Positions 17,874 through 27,800 of a stretch of DNA of 64,000 nucleotides are shown here, piece after piece. Made by a program: the position numbers and the translations under genes. Every line of letters begins with the position of its first letter. Within the stretch, counting starts at the first letter, position 1. Under the pieces are notes generated by a model. The model was not told where the DNA came from. It was given only the letters and a program-made list of their open reading frames with translations, and searched no databases. The DNA lies in contig NZ_CP030051.1 in the NCBI RefSeq assembly GCF_004114975.1, positions 3,658,001 to 3,722,000 on the forward strand, read 5' to 3'. Source of the DNA: Bradyrhizobium guangdongense. GTDB lineage: Bacteria; Pseudomonadota; Alphaproteobacteria; Rhizobiales; Xanthobacteraceae.

Positions 17874-18836
17874 TCAGACCCCGCGCGCCAGCAACGCCTT
17901 GAAATCGGCGCGCGCACGCTGCGCCTCGGCGCGGGCGACCTCGGAGGCCTCGCCCATGCCGAAATAGCCGTGGATCAGGCCGGCGCCCTCGTGATGCTTC
18001 ACGCGCACGCCGGCGGCCTCCAGCGCTTTCGCGTAGGCCGCGCCTTCGTCGCGCAGCGGATCGAACCAGGCTGTGGTCACGATGGCGGGCGCGAGGCCTT
18101 TGAGCGACGCGGCCCGCAGCGGCGACACCCGCCAGTCGGAGGCATCGGCGGGATCGGCGAAATAGTGGCCGCAGAACCATTCCATCGTGGCGCGCGTGAG
18201 GAAATAGCCGTCGGCATTTTCCGAGCGCGAGGGAAAGCGCGCGTTCTCGCGCGCGTCCGCATAGAGGCCGACCGCGTCGGTGACGGGGTAGACCAGCAAT
18301 TGTGCGGCGAGCCTGATGCCGGCATCGCGCGCCGCGATCGCGGTCGTGGCCGCAAGATTGCCGCCCGCACTGTCGCCGGCAACGCCAAGGCGTTTGGGAT
18401 CGCCGCCAAATTCCGCGACGCGGTCGAAGATGTCGCTCGCGGCAGCAAACGCGTCCTCGAAGGCGCCGGGAAAGCGCGTCTCCGGCGGGCGGCGATAGTC
18501 GACGGAGACGACGACCGCGCCGGTCTCGATCGCGAGATTGCGCGCCTGTCTGTCGTGGGTCTCGAGATCGCCAGCTACCCAGCCGCCGCCATGGAAGAAC
18601 ACCACGGTCGGTGCGGGATCGGTGCCGACGCGATAGACGCGGGCATCGAGCGGGCCGGCGCCGCCCTTCACCTTGATGTCGAGCACGGCATCGACCGGCG
18701 GCGGCGGCACCGCGGCGCGCGCGGCAGCCAGTGCGCGCAAGGAATCGCGGGCGCTCTGTGGCGTCATCGTTGCGGGATCGCGCAGCGGCAGCAGCGGAAT
18801 GATCTGGGCGACGACGGGATCGAGCGGCGCGGGCAT
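17874..18836 (-). CDS. Alpha/beta hydrolase, HSL-type esterase/lipase
   Basis: This is a 320-aa cytoplasmic hydrolase of the hormone-sensitive-lipase group. The oxyanion motif FFHGGGWVAGD and the nucleophile elbow GDSAGGN are both present. The acid/His pair probably lies in TTAWFDPLRDEG and KHHEGAGLIHGYF. ATG 18836 has GAGGA upstream and starts at the usual MPAPLDP; the open frame extends 23 codons further without RBS. Substrates are probably short-chain esters. It is divergent from the nitroreductase gene. Confidence 0.88.
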   Translation of the reverse strand: MPAPLDPVVAQIIPLLPLRDPATMTPQSARDSLRALAAARAAVPPPPVDAVLDIKVKGGAGPLDARVYRVGTDPAPTVVFFHGGGWVAGDLETHDRQARNLAIETGAVVVSVDYRRPPETRFPGAFEDAFAAASDIFDRVAEFGGDPKRLGVAGDSAGGNLAATTAIAARDAGIRLAAQLLVYPVTDAVGLYADARENARFPSRSENADGYFLTRATMEWFCGHYFADPADASDWRVSPLRAASLKGLAPAIVTTAWFDPLRDEGAAYAKALEAAGVRVKHHEGAGLIHGYFGMGEASEVARAEAQRARADFKALLARGV

Positions 18837-18961
18837 CGGCGGGTCCTCACGGGGTTCTTGGTCTTGGTTGGCCGTTAGCATAGATTTGGCGCGCCGCATC
18901 GGCAACCGGCCGAGCGCTACAGTTGCAGTGCCGGCGAATGAACGGGCAGGGAGGCCTTGAG

Positions 18962-19639
18962 GTGGAATTCGAAACGCTGGTCCAGTCGCGCCGCAGCGTG
19001 CGCGGTTTCAAGACCGAGAAGGTGCCGCGCGCGGTGATCGAGGCGATCATCGAGAGCGCCAAGCGCGCGCCGTCGTCGATGAACACCCAGCCCTGGCATG
19101 TGCACGTGCTGACCGGCGCACCGCTCGAAGAGGTTCGCCGCCGCAACATGGAGGAGATGGCGGGCGGCGCCAAGGTCAAACGCGACATCGTCAGCCACGG
19201 CGAATACCAGGGCGTGCATCGCACCCGTCAGGTCGACATCGCCAAGAAGCTGTTCGGCGCGATGGGGATCGCGCGCGACGACAAGCCGATGCGGCAGGAC
19301 TGGGTGCTGCGCGGCTTTCGCCAGTTCGACGCGCCGGTCTCGCTGGTGCTGACCTATGACCGCGTGCTCGATCCCGGCGCGGTCTGCCATTTCGATCTCG
19401 GCGCACTCTGCTACGGCATCGTGCTGGCGGCCTGGGACCGCGGGCTCGGCTCTGTCATCAACGGGCAGGGTATCATGCGGAGCGACATCGTGCGCGAGGT
19501 GGCGGGAATTCCCGAGGACGAGGTCATCATGACCTGCGTTGCGATGGGCTATCCCGACGACAATTTTGCCGCGAACGCCGTGCGCTCGGACCGCGAAGGT
19601 AACGAGGAGTTCGTCCGCTATGTCGGCTTCGCCGAGTGA
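18962..19639 (+). CDS. Nitroreductase-family FMN oxidoreductase
   Basis: This protein is about 225 aa. It has the nitroreductase N-terminal FMN-binding motif (SRRSVRGFKTEKV, then RAPSSMNTQPWHV) and the C-terminal GIPEDEVIMTCVAMGYPDD. It probably uses NAD(P)H to reduce nitro or quinone compounds. GTG 18962 has GGGAGG 11 nt upstream and is preferred; ATG 18938 and TTG 18923 are in frame but lack RBS. It is divergent from the esterase gene with about 125 bp between starts. Confidence 0.88.
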   Translation: MEFETLVQSRRSVRGFKTEKVPRAVIEAIIESAKRAPSSMNTQPWHVHVLTGAPLEEVRRRNMEEMAGGAKVKRDIVSHGEYQGVHRTRQVDIAKKLFGAMGIARDDKPMRQDWVLRGFRQFDAPVSLVLTYDRVLDPGAVCHFDLGALCYGIVLAAWDRGLGSVINGQGIMRSDIVREVAGIPEDEVIMTCVAMGYPDDNFAANAVRSDREGNEEFVRYVGFAE

Positions 19640-19772
19640 CTGAAGGAGGGAGAGGAGATTATTCCATCGCGAAATTTTTCGTGCGGACTCCTTACGACCC
19701 CTTGCAATCTTCACCGCGCAGGAGGAACAATATGCGGACTCGAAGGTTTGTTGCTGGCGCGAGGGAATTGAC

Positions 19773-19976
19773 ATGCGGCGGCTGGCTAGCCTGGTTCGAT
19801 GGTTCTTCGGCCCGCGGATGCGGCGCCCGATCGATGACGATCCCACCCTTCCTTTTACTCCTGAAGAGTTCGGCAGATTGATCCGCAGCGGCAAGCGCGA
19901 GGACATGAAGCTGCTTGCCGAGGGGTTGAGCTGTCGCTCGATCCCGCACCGCATCAAGTACCGCGCGACGCACTAG
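19773..19976 (+). CDS. Small basic protein of unknown function
   Basis: This is a 67-aa Arg-rich protein. GAGGGAAT precedes the ATG. The start is MRRLASLVRWFFGPRMRRP, a possible amphipathic membrane-binding helix, followed by an acidic segment (DDDPTLPFTPEEFGRLI) and a basic end. I do not recognise the family. The amphipathic pattern and RBS make it plausible; it stands alone between the nitroreductase and PilZ genes. Confidence 0.5.
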   Translation: MRRLASLVRWFFGPRMRRPIDDDPTLPFTPEEFGRLIRSGKREDMKLLAEGLSCRSIPHRIKYRATH

Positions 19977-20037
19977 GCGCGAGCGCACCACCATCGCGCA
20001 ATTGCAGCGGGTGGGATGATGCCTGGGGCCGAGGTGC

Positions 20038-20352
20038 TTACTTGCTCTTCGCTGCGACTGCGCTAGCCGTTTTCTTTTTGCTGTCCGCGTTGACGAAGTG
20101 CACGCCGGCCGTGGTGCCGTCGATCCAGACCAGCTCGCAGCGCCGATAAGCCAGTCCGGTCGATGACAGCACCATAAAGAATTCCTTGGCCTGCAGCACG
20201 TCGAGTGTGCCTTCCACCTCGATCTTGGCGCCGGTGTTCGACACGTCGATCAGAACGCAGCTGCGCCGCCAGGTGCCGTCCGCTCCCATCAAATTCACGG
20301 GTTGCCGGTGATCCATTCTGACACGAGAGTCCTTGCGGCTGTCGAGCTTCAT
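20038..20352 (-). CDS. PilZ-domain protein
   Basis: This is a 104-aa single PilZ domain: RKDSRVRMDHRQPVNL supplies the RxxxR arginines, and the second motif is DVSNTGAKIEVEG (D/NxSxxG). These residues bind cyclic di-GMP in the family. Its ATG overlaps the TGA of the DUF2336 gene (ATGA), so the two are translationally coupled. It is probably a c-di-GMP receptor acting on motility or envelope processes. Confidence 0.88.
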   Translation of the reverse strand: MKLDSRKDSRVRMDHRQPVNLMGADGTWRRSCVLIDVSNTGAKIEVEGTLDVLQAKEFFMVLSSTGLAYRRCELVWIDGTTAGVHFVNADSKKKTASAVAAKSK

Positions 20353-21494
20353 CGGCTGGTCCCCATTGCTGCGGTGCGATCGCGCGTGCCGGCGCTGGCC
20401 GCGATTTCCCCCCAGCGCACCGTCCATTGGCTGGTCGACAGGAGGAGCGTTTCGAACATCAGCTGCGCGCGTTCGCGTTGGGCGAAGGAGAGCCGTGCGC
20501 TGCTGCGGTTGCTCAGGATCGCAAGCGTCGTCGCCCAGTTCAGGCGTGACGCCCGGCAGGCCATCACCAGGCCTTCGCAATCGTCGTCGCTCATGACTTG
20601 CTCGATGATCTCGACCGGAGCCCCTGACAGCACCGACAGAGCGGTGAACAGATTGGCGGTCTCGCCGCGGATCGCGAAGCGGTTCACGGTGGAATCGCCG
20701 AGCTTGCCAATTCGGTTGAGCGCGACGATCTCGGGTCTTGCCTTGGCATAATCGGTCGAGGAGGGCCGGTTCCGCAGAGCCGGTAGTGCGTCCTGCGCGG
20801 GCGAAACGGAGGCTGCGTCGGGTTTGGCCGGCGCGGCCGTGCAGGAGGAAGTGGAGAGCAACTTGCGGACGACCAGGTCGGGTGTGTCGGGCCGGAGCGC
20901 CAGCGCCTTCGCGATCTCGCCGTCCTGGTCGGCCGTGGCGATCAGGGTGGCATAAGCCGTCTCGGAGAATTTTGTCCCGGGGTTCTTGATCAGCGCAAGG
21001 CAGATCCGCTCGCCGCGCTTGATCAGCGTCTCGGTCACTTCGGGCTCGATGCACTCGCGCGCTGCGATCGCGCGTTGATGCCGCTCGCCGCACGAGGCCG
21101 CCACCGACACGAGATCGGCCGTAGGGAGTGCCTGCGATTTGTGCAGGACAGGACACGCCACGTCCGGGTCGTCATGCATCGCAAGACGGCGCAATGTCTC
21201 GGGCGGAGCGACCGCAAGCGCGGCAAGCGCCGTGCTGAGCTGGATCAGCGCGCCGGCTGTTACCCGTTCGGTCAGGCGCAGCAAGACGCGGTCGGCCACG
21301 CCGGCCAGCAAATGCTGAGGCCGGTCGCGGTTGGCACTGAGCAGGTTGACGACGCCTTCGAGAATGCGTGCGCAGCGCTCCGGGGGGCACGCAGCGACCG
21401 CGTCTTCCAATTCGACAAGGCTGTCGGCAGGCGAATTTGCCATCATGGCAGGAGCCTGAACTGAAATAAATTGCAACGATCCAACGGTCGTCAT
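20349..21494 (-). CDS. DUF2336-containing protein
   Basis: This is a 381-aa cytoplasmic, helix-rich protein of the alphaproteobacterial DUF2336 type. It has HEAT-like repeats (LRRLAMHDDPDVACPVLHKS, VTETLIKRGERICLALIKNP, FSETAYATLIATADQDGEIAKAL). No enzymatic motif is visible. Its stop overlaps the PilZ start by 4 bp, which argues for a functional link to c-di-GMP signalling. The start at 21494 is the longest option; ATG 21446 and 21443 are alternatives. Confidence 0.8.
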   Translation of the reverse strand: MTTVGSLQFISVQAPAMMANSPADSLVELEDAVAACPPERCARILEGVVNLLSANRDRPQHLLAGVADRVLLRLTERVTAGALIQLSTALAALAVAPPETLRRLAMHDDPDVACPVLHKSQALPTADLVSVAASCGERHQRAIAARECIEPEVTETLIKRGERICLALIKNPGTKFSETAYATLIATADQDGEIAKALALRPDTPDLVVRKLLSTSSCTAAPAKPDAASVSPAQDALPALRNRPSSTDYAKARPEIVALNRIGKLGDSTVNRFAIRGETANLFTALSVLSGAPVEIIEQVMSDDDCEGLVMACRASRLNWATTLAILSNRSSARLSFAQRERAQLMFETLLLSTSQWTVRWGEIAASAGTRDRTAAMGTSR

Positions 21495-21745
21495 TGCGCC
21501 TCGTAGGCGTTAATTTGGATTTTAGGCGTCACGCTTCCGGGTATCGGCGCACCGCTGGCGCTGCCGGAAACGATATCGAAATTTGGCAGGACACGAACCC
21601 TTGGCTTGTCCTTCGGACGAAATACTCGCCAATTGGTTGCGTGGGGCTAGTATGATTCTTTCGGTCTAACGGGCACCCGAAGGGACAGAAATCAGACCGG
21701 TATCGTGTCGGCGCGTCGCGTTGCGACGCGGCTTTTCAACTTGTC

Positions 21746-22693
21746 ATGACCAGCATTGATGATGCGCCTGGGTTGGCGCCAAAGATATTTCGTTTTGCAG
21801 ACGTCGATGAGTTTCGCTACGCGATCCGCGGCCTGAATTTCGATTTCACGCCGCTTGGACGGGGGATTGCGACCGAGCAGATCATTCTGCAATTACCCGG
21901 CTGCGACGTGAACATGACGCGGGCATTTCCGCGCGTGGTCGATGCGCAGCTGGGCGCGGATTGCACCGCCGTCGGCTTTGCGATGGACGACCTCGACGTG
22001 CCGATCCGCTTCAACGGCACGCGGCGGGACCGCGCGGCCATCGTTGTCGGCAGCAGCGGGGCGGCCTACAACACCATCCAGGAGGTGGAGCGGCAGATTG
22101 CTTCGGTCGTATTCCGGCCGGAGGTGAAGGATCGCGGCTGGCCCGAGACGAATTCCAGCTTCAAGATATTCGAGACCAGTCCGCCTGCGCTGCAATGGCT
22201 GCGAGCGGTGGTGAGGGAGGTGATGGCGGCCGCGTCCGAGCCGATCGATTCCGCGGAGGTGCCGCTGAAGGGGGCGGCGATGAAGGAATCGCTGCTCGGT
22301 GCGGTCGATGTCGTCTTCGCCAATGTCATGCCCGCGCGCTGGACGCTGCGGCCGAACGACGAGCGGCAGTTCAAGCTCTTCCAGGACATCCGCGCGCTGC
22401 TGTCCGAGGATCTCGGCCAGCCCATCTACAGCGAGGAGATTGCGCGCAAGCTCGGCCTGTCCGTCCGGACCATGCACGATGTCGTTCTCCGCTATCGCGG
22501 CATGAGCCTGCACCGCTATTTGCGCCTGCGGCGGCTCTGGCTGGTGCGCCAGCGGCTGCTCGCCGGCGCCGACAGCGTGAAGGCCGTCGCGCTCGCCTTC
22601 GGTTTCTGGCATCTCAGCGATTTCTCCCGCAGCTATCGCGACCAGTTCGGCGAGACGCCGTCGGAGACGCTGGAGCGCGGTCGGCGGCGATAG
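21746..22693 (+). CDS. AraC-family transcriptional regulator
   Basis: This is a 315-aa protein. A variable N-terminal sensor region of about 200 aa is followed by a two-HTH AraC domain from about residue 220. The domain includes SEEIARKLGLSVRTMHDVVLRYRG as first helix-turn-helix and the family signature ALAFGFWHLSDFSRSYRDQFGETPSE at the end. It lies just upstream of, and on the same strand as, the FMN reductase gene. The target is unknown. Confidence 0.88.
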   Translation: MTSIDDAPGLAPKIFRFADVDEFRYAIRGLNFDFTPLGRGIATEQIILQLPGCDVNMTRAFPRVVDAQLGADCTAVGFAMDDLDVPIRFNGTRRDRAAIVVGSSGAAYNTIQEVERQIASVVFRPEVKDRGWPETNSSFKIFETSPPALQWLRAVVREVMAAASEPIDSAEVPLKGAAMKESLLGAVDVVFANVMPARWTLRPNDERQFKLFQDIRALLSEDLGQPIYSEEIARKLGLSVRTMHDVVLRYRGMSLHRYLRLRRLWLVRQRLLAGADSVKAVALAFGFWHLSDFSRSYRDQFGETPSETLERGRRR

Positions 22694-22744
22694 CGCGACA
22701 AAGCGATTGGGGCGGCGCTTCGGTTTCGTGCTAGTGTGCTGGCC

Positions 22745-23335
22745 ATGAGCAATCGCATCCTCGTTCTCTACGGTTCCTACCGTTCCGACCGCATGGGCAT
22801 CCGCCTTGCGAATTTCGTCATTGATCGTCTGCGTAGTCGCGGCGAGGAGGTCGAGTTGATCGACGCCAAGGCCATCGGCCTGCCGATGCTCGACCGCATG
22901 TACAAGGAATATCCCAAGGGTACGGCGCCCGAGGGGCTGGAGAAGCTGGCAGGCCAGATCCGCGGCGCCGATGGTTTTGTCTTCGTCACGGGCGAATATA
23001 ATTGGGGCATTCAGCCCGGGCTGAAGAACCTCACCGACCATTTCCTGGAGGAATGGTTCTGGCGGCCGGCCGCGATCGTGAGCTATTCCGCCGGACGTCT
23101 GTCGGGCGCGCGGGCTTCAACCGCCTGGCACGGCACCCTGTCGGAAATGGGCATGGTGGTGATCTCGAGCACCATCGGCGTCGGACCGATCGCGCAGACG
23201 CTGTCGGTCGAAGCCGAGCCGATCGGCGAGGGCGGCAAGGCGCTGGAACGCTCGTTCCCGCGCTTTGCGGACGATCTCTCGTGGTGGATCGAGGCGGCCA
23301 AGGCGCAACGGGCGCGCAAGGTGCCGCCGTACTGA
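22745..23335 (+). CDS. NADPH-dependent FMN reductase
   Basis: This is a 196-aa flavodoxin-like protein. The phosphate-binding loop LYGSYRSDRMG occupies residues 8-18 and the isoalloxazine loop FVTGEYNWGIQPGLKNLTDH is near 80-99. It transfers electrons from NAD(P)H to FMN or quinones. ATG 22745 gives MSNRILVLYGS; an in-frame start at 22736 is less likely. It follows the AraC gene by 51 bp. Confidence 0.88.
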   Translation: MSNRILVLYGSYRSDRMGIRLANFVIDRLRSRGEEVELIDAKAIGLPMLDRMYKEYPKGTAPEGLEKLAGQIRGADGFVFVTGEYNWGIQPGLKNLTDHFLEEWFWRPAAIVSYSAGRLSGARASTAWHGTLSEMGMVVISSTIGVGPIAQTLSVEAEPIGEGGKALERSFPRFADDLSWWIEAAKAQRARKVPPY

Positions 23336-23456
23336 TCTCATTCTCCGCGAATATGGTCCGCAGTCCGAATGCAGCGAAGCGCAATCCGGGGCGGTGCCGA
23401 TGAGGTGCGAGATCCCGGATTTCGTTGTCGCTCCATCCGGGCTACGATGCCTCTGC

Positions 23457-25538
23457 CTAAGCAGCCCTGACTTCACCGAGGAAGCGGTCGAACTGGCCGG
23501 CGAGGTCGCGCGACTGGGTCGAGAGCTGCTCGGCGGCGCCGAGAACCTCTCTCGCGGCCGCACCGGTGTCGTCGGCGGCGCGCTGCACGCCGGATATGTT
23601 GGTGTTGACCTCCTGGGTGCCGCGGGCGGCTTCCTGGACGCTGCGGGCGATCTCCTTGGTCGCCGAGCCCTGTTCTTCGATCGCGGCCGCAATCGCGGTG
23701 CCGATCTGGTCGATCTCGCCGATGACGTCGGCGACGTTGCGGATCGCGGCCACGGTCTCGTCGCTCGCGGTCTGGATTGCGGTGATCTGCTCGGAGATTT
23801 CCGTCGTGGCCTTGGCGGTCTGGCCGGCCAGCGATTTCACCTCTGACGCGACCACGGCAAAGCCGCGACCGGCATCGCCGGCGCGGGCGGCCTCGATGGT
23901 CGCGTTGAGCGCGAGGAGGTTGGTCTGCTCGGCAATGCTCTGGATCAGCGTGACGACGTCGCCGATCTTCTGGGCACCCTCGGCCAGCGCGCGCGCGGTG
24001 TCGCCGGTGCGGCGGGCGTTGTCGACGGCGCGGGCCGCGATCTCGGTCGATTGTGCGACCTGGCGGCCGATCTCGGCGATCGAGGAGGTCAGCTCTTCCG
24101 TGGCGCTGGCCACGGTCTGAACGTTGGTCGAGGTCTGCTCGGAGGCGGCCGCGACGACCGCGGCCTGGCTGTTGGTCTGCGCCGCCGTCGAGGTCATCGA
24201 CTGGGCCGTGCTCTCCATGGTAGCGGACGCCTGCGAGAGCCCGCCGACAAGCTTCGTGATCTTGGCTTCGAAGGAACGGGTCAGTTCGTCGAGCGCCTGG
24301 GCGCGCCGCATCTTGCCGTCGTTCTCGGCCTGCTTCTCGGCCGCGAGCCGGTCGGCCCGGATCATGTTGTCCTTGAACACCTGGACGGCTGCGGCCATCG
24401 CCCCGATCTCGTCGGAGCGTTCGGCGCCGGGGATGTCCTCGGCAACGTTGCCCTCGGCGAGTCGCGACATCCGGGTCGTCAGGTTGACGATCGGGGCGCA
24501 GACGCGGCGGCGGACCATCACGATGAGGCCGACGCTGGCGACCAGCACGGCGAGGAGGCCGACGAGCGCGATCGTGAAGCTGGTGCGTGCGGCGCTGGAG
24601 GCGCTGGCGAGAATCTGCTCGGCATTGTCGTAGAAAGCATCGCGGACGTCGATGATGGTGCCGAGGCCGCGCTGCGTGGCGGCGTAATAAGTCTCCATGT
24701 CGTGTTCGTACTTGCCGCTGACGGCACCGTCCTTGACCATCTTGAGCTCGCGGCCGAACTCCTCGACATAGATTGCGTTGAACTTCTCCAGCGCGGCGGC
24801 GACGTTCGCCGGTGTCGTCGGATTGCCGCGCAGTTCCTGCAGCGACATGACGAGCTGGTCGTTGCGGCCCTGGGAGCGGCTGATGTCGGCCTTCTCGGCG
24901 TCCGTTGCCGGTTTCTTGCCGCCGACGAGATTCTTGTGCAGGCTGGAGTTGAATCCGCCGACGTCGCGCAGCGTCATCGCGATGTTGGCATAGCTTGCTT
25001 GGCGATAGGCATCGCCATTGAGAATCGCCATGCGGCGGACCTGCTCGTTGAGCAGCGCGGTGACGCCGGCGTTGAGCACGGCGTTGTCGGCGACGATCTT
25101 CTTGGCCGCGTCCTTGCGCGCCTCTGCCGGCCCGGCCATCGCCTTGTCGATGGCCTCGCGCAGCGCGCTGAATTTCGAATTGATTCCGTCGATGTTGCTG
25201 CCGATGGTCGCGCCATCATCGAACGAGCCGGGCAGCTCCTTGCGCACCGCATTCATCTTCTCGCGCGCGCCGTCGGTCTGCTGGCGCAGTCTGCCTTGTT
25301 CGGCGAGCTGCGCCGGATCGATCGTCGCCGGCCCGTACAGGATGTTGGTGGAGAAGCCGCGCTCGGGATTGAGATAGCGCGGGATGTCGCTGACGGCGCG
25401 AACGATCGCGAGCCGGCCCTGTGCCTCGGTGACACGCTCGATCGTCTGGTATTTCGTCACGGCGACGTAGACGGCGAGACCGCCGCCGACAGTCGAGAGC
25501 GAGACGATGGCGGTGGTCAGGAGCGTACCGATTTTCAT
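23457..25538 (-). CDS. Methyl-accepting chemotaxis protein
   Basis: This is a 693-aa inner-membrane receptor. TM1 is near residues 7-27, a periplasmic helical sensor of about 290 aa follows, and TM2 is near 318-340. A HAMP domain ([21 protein letters not shown]) and a methylated signalling domain come next. The signalling hairpin contains [39 protein letters not shown] sequence, which contacts CheA/CheW. No CheR/CheB pentapeptide is present at the C-terminus (FLGEVRAA). The ligand is unknown. It is a single gene. Confidence 0.95.
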   Translation of the reverse strand: MKIGTLLTTAIVSLSTVGGGLAVYVAVTKYQTIERVTEAQGRLAIVRAVSDIPRYLNPERGFSTNILYGPATIDPAQLAEQGRLRQQTDGAREKMNAVRKELPGSFDDGATIGSNIDGINSKFSALREAIDKAMAGPAEARKDAAKKIVADNAVLNAGVTALLNEQVRRMAILNGDAYRQASYANIAMTLRDVGGFNSSLHKNLVGGKKPATDAEKADISRSQGRNDQLVMSLQELRGNPTTPANVAAALEKFNAIYVEEFGRELKMVKDGAVSGKYEHDMETYYAATQRGLGTIIDVRDAFYDNAEQILASASSAARTSFTIALVGLLAVLVASVGLIVMVRRRVCAPIVNLTTRMSRLAEGNVAEDIPGAERSDEIGAMAAAVQVFKDNMIRADRLAAEKQAENDGKMRRAQALDELTRSFEAKITKLVGGLSQASATMESTAQSMTSTAAQTNSQAAVVAAASEQTSTNVQTVASATEELTSSIAEIGRQVAQSTEIAARAVDNARRTGDTARALAEGAQKIGDVVTLIQSIAEQTNLLALNATIEAARAGDAGRGFAVVASEVKSLAGQTAKATTEISEQITAIQTASDETVAAIRNVADVIGEIDQIGTAIAAAIEEQGSATKEIARSVQEAARGTQEVNTNISGVQRAADDTGAAAREVLGAAEQLSTQSRDLAGQFDRFLGEVRAA

Positions 25539-25634
25539 GATTTGTCCGGCATTGACGCTGGGAGAAAGATATTCTCCAAAAATAGAGGTGGCGTATTAAT
25601 CCCGGGTTTACGCTGCCGGCCGCCGCTGTCGCGG

Positions 25635-26075
25635 TCACCCGGCCTGTTGATCGAGCGAGGCGAGAATCTCCAGCGTCGCGCCATCGGGCTCGCCTGCGAA
25701 ATAGCGAGCAAGCGCCTCGTCGAAAACAGGCTCATCGGAGACCGCGCCGAACAGCGTCATCGACGAGCGGAATTTGGCGTCGTCGGGCGCGCCGAGGATC
25801 GCATTGATGCTCCGCCCCTGGACGGCAAGCACGAGGCGGGTGCATTCGATCAGGCGTGGACCGAGAATGGGGTGGGCCAGATAGGCCTTGGCCTCTGCCC
25901 GCGAGCCGATGGCGTAGCGCTGGGACATGGCGCTGAAGCCGAGGCCGGCGATCTGCGGGAAGACGAACCACATCCAGTGAGTCTGCTTCCGTCCTTGGGC
26001 GAGCTCCCCCAAAACGGCGCGAAAAACCGGCTCCTGGGCCCTGACGAAGCGCTTTAGATCGAAAGGATCGGTCAT
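25635..26075 (-). CDS. DUF1810 family protein
   Basis: This is a 146-aa protein of the DUF1810 type, recognised from FVRAQEPVFRAVLGELAQGRKQTHWMWFVFPQ, followed by GLGFSAMSQRYAI and LGPRLIECTRLVL. It is a small cytoplasmic helical protein of unknown activity. It lies upstream of the chemoreceptor gene on the same strand with a 96-bp gap. The full family length is retained. Confidence 0.88.
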   Translation of the reverse strand: MTDPFDLKRFVRAQEPVFRAVLGELAQGRKQTHWMWFVFPQIAGLGFSAMSQRYAIGSRAEAKAYLAHPILGPRLIECTRLVLAVQGRSINAILGAPDDAKFRSSMTLFGAVSDEPVFDEALARYFAGEPDGATLEILASLDQQAG

Positions 26076-26195
26076 TGGATACCTCAGGCGGGCTTGCCGG
26101 CCGCGATTATGCCTAACTTTTGGCTCCCAATGTGGTAGCTGGTATAGAGTCTCCGGGTGGGGGTTGGGTCCCCCGGGGGTCGATTTGGGGATCTG

Positions 26196-27227
26196 ATGGT
26201 TTCCGACCGCGCAAGCGCCGAGAGGCTATTGTCGCGCCGCCGTATTGGGCGAGCCGAGACGATATTGCTGTCGATGGCCGCCATCGCGCTGGCGCTGGGC
26301 GCCGCCGCATGGGTCGCTGATATCGGCGACTCGACCCCGCTCGTGTCAGCCGCGCTGCCGCCGGCCAATGCTCCCTCGTTCGAGGACCGTTTCGCCTCGC
26401 TGTCGGGTAATCCGTCCGCTCGCGATCTTGGCTTGCGGACGATGGAGCGGTCCGCGCTGAATGCGGTCCAGCTCAAGCTTCGCGATGCCAAGGCGATGCT
26501 CGCCCAAAAACTCCAGGGCGACGACTGGCGCTCGATCCTGACCGAAGATGACAACAACAAGCCCGCCGCCGAAGAGGCCAAGCCGACGCAGCGCGCCGAT
26601 GCCGTCCCGATGCCGCGCTCGCGGCCGGTCCAGGCCGACTTCTCCGCGCAGATCGCCTCGAGCCAGGCCTATGCCGACACCAATCCCAGGGTCGACAATC
26701 GCAACTTCTTCGAAAAGTTCACCGACAAGATCAGGCTGGCTTCGCTGACGCCCGGCGACGGCCTGCTCGGCAGGGCGCCGGATCTCGCCGCGCTCGGTTA
26801 CGATTCGAAGACGGCGGTCTATGATATCAAGGCCAAGGCGCTTTACTTACCGAGCGGCGTCGCGATCGAGGCTCATTCGGGCATGGGCGCGCTGATGGAC
26901 GATCCTGATCATGTCGACCAGCGCATGGTCGGTGCGACCCCGCCTGCGACCTACGACCTCAAGCCGCGCGAAAAACTGTTCCACGGTGTTCGCGCCTTGC
27001 GCATGACGCCGACCGACGGCACCAGCGCGCTCGGCCGCGTCGGCCTGCTCACGCACACCTACATGCTCGGTCCGCGCGGCGATTCCAACGGTTGTGTCTC
27101 GATCAAGGACTATGACCGCTTCCTCAAGGCCTACGACAATGGCGAATTCAACCGCCTGGTCGTGGTGCGAAGCCTGGGCGAAGCGGCGACTGCCTCGCAG
27201 CGCACCGCCAATAACACCGATTCCTGA
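26196..27227 (+). CDS. DUF2778 (Tlde1-like) peptidoglycan-active protein, membrane-anchored
   Basis: This is a 343-aa protein with one N-terminal membrane helix (TILLSMAAIALALGAAAWVAD). A Pro/Ala linker follows, then a C-terminal DUF2778 domain: ALYLPSGVAIEAHSGMG and THTYMLGPRGDSNGCVSIKDY, with His and Cys in the HxxxxxxxxxxSxGC pattern of L,D-transpeptidase-like folds. Tlde1 effectors of this family attack peptidoglycan. The long membrane-tethered form in rhizobia is more likely a housekeeping wall enzyme. GTG 26157 is an alternative start. Confidence 0.8.
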   Translation: MVSDRASAERLLSRRRIGRAETILLSMAAIALALGAAAWVADIGDSTPLVSAALPPANAPSFEDRFASLSGNPSARDLGLRTMERSALNAVQLKLRDAKAMLAQKLQGDDWRSILTEDDNNKPAAEEAKPTQRADAVPMPRSRPVQADFSAQIASSQAYADTNPRVDNRNFFEKFTDKIRLASLTPGDGLLGRAPDLAALGYDSKTAVYDIKAKALYLPSGVAIEAHSGMGALMDDPDHVDQRMVGATPPATYDLKPREKLFHGVRALRMTPTDGTSALGRVGLLTHTYMLGPRGDSNGCVSIKDYDRFLKAYDNGEFNRLVVVRSLGEAATASQRTANNTDS

Positions 27228-27305
27228 AACGCGACGTGACGTTTGCCTGCTGCGGCGGGGCTGCCGTTTTCCCTTCGTTAAGCCGTTGTCGTCCAGAAGC
27301 AGCCC

Positions 27306-27563
27306 ATGAGTGATCCAGCAAGCTCCGAGACCCCGCTGCGCACGACGTTCAAGATCAAGCTGAACGGTGACACGCTGGCGATCGCGACCGTCGGCCAGGC
27401 CTATCAATTCCTCACCAACTTCAAATCGGTCGAGTGGATGGAATTCCGCTCGCTGCATGAGGAGGCGGTCCAAGCGCTTGAGGGTGCCGCCGGCAACGCC
27501 ATGCTCGCCGTCCAGGCGACGAATGCGGTGCGGGCGCTGTTCGTGAGCGCGAAGCTGCTCTGA
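27306..27563 (+). CDS. DUF982 family protein
   Basis: This is an 85-aa protein of the rhizobial DUF982 type: a beta segment (TFKIKLNGDTLAIATVGQAYQFL), then a central Trp in SVEWMEF, then a helical end (AVQALEGAAGNAMLAVQATNAVRALFVSA). The function is unknown. It lies 78 bp after the DUF2778 gene on the same strand. Confidence 0.75.
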   Translation: MSDPASSETPLRTTFKIKLNGDTLAIATVGQAYQFLTNFKSVEWMEFRSLHEEAVQALEGAAGNAMLAVQATNAVRALFVSAKLL

Positions 27564-27800
27564 AGCAGGCGTTCTCCTGCTGCTCGCATCAACCGGCAAT
27601 CCCTGGGGCCGCGACGAAGTCGTAGCGCGTGTCGGGGCGAGGCCCACACCTCGTCACCGCAACCTCGCGGCTGGCTGGCTCGGCGGCCGGACCCTCCTTT
27701 ATCATGGCTTGAACTGCATGACAGGAACGGGCAAACGGTCCGCGAAGACCGTGGCTGACGCCACTCGTTTCAAGTCTGACGCCAAGAAAGGGAGCCCATC

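Noticed and set aside
24051..26057. 668-codon plus-strand open frame
   Set aside because: It runs antisense to the chemoreceptor and DUF1810 genes; its protein is His/Arg/Gly-rich with no family likeness, as expected for a GC-rich shadow.
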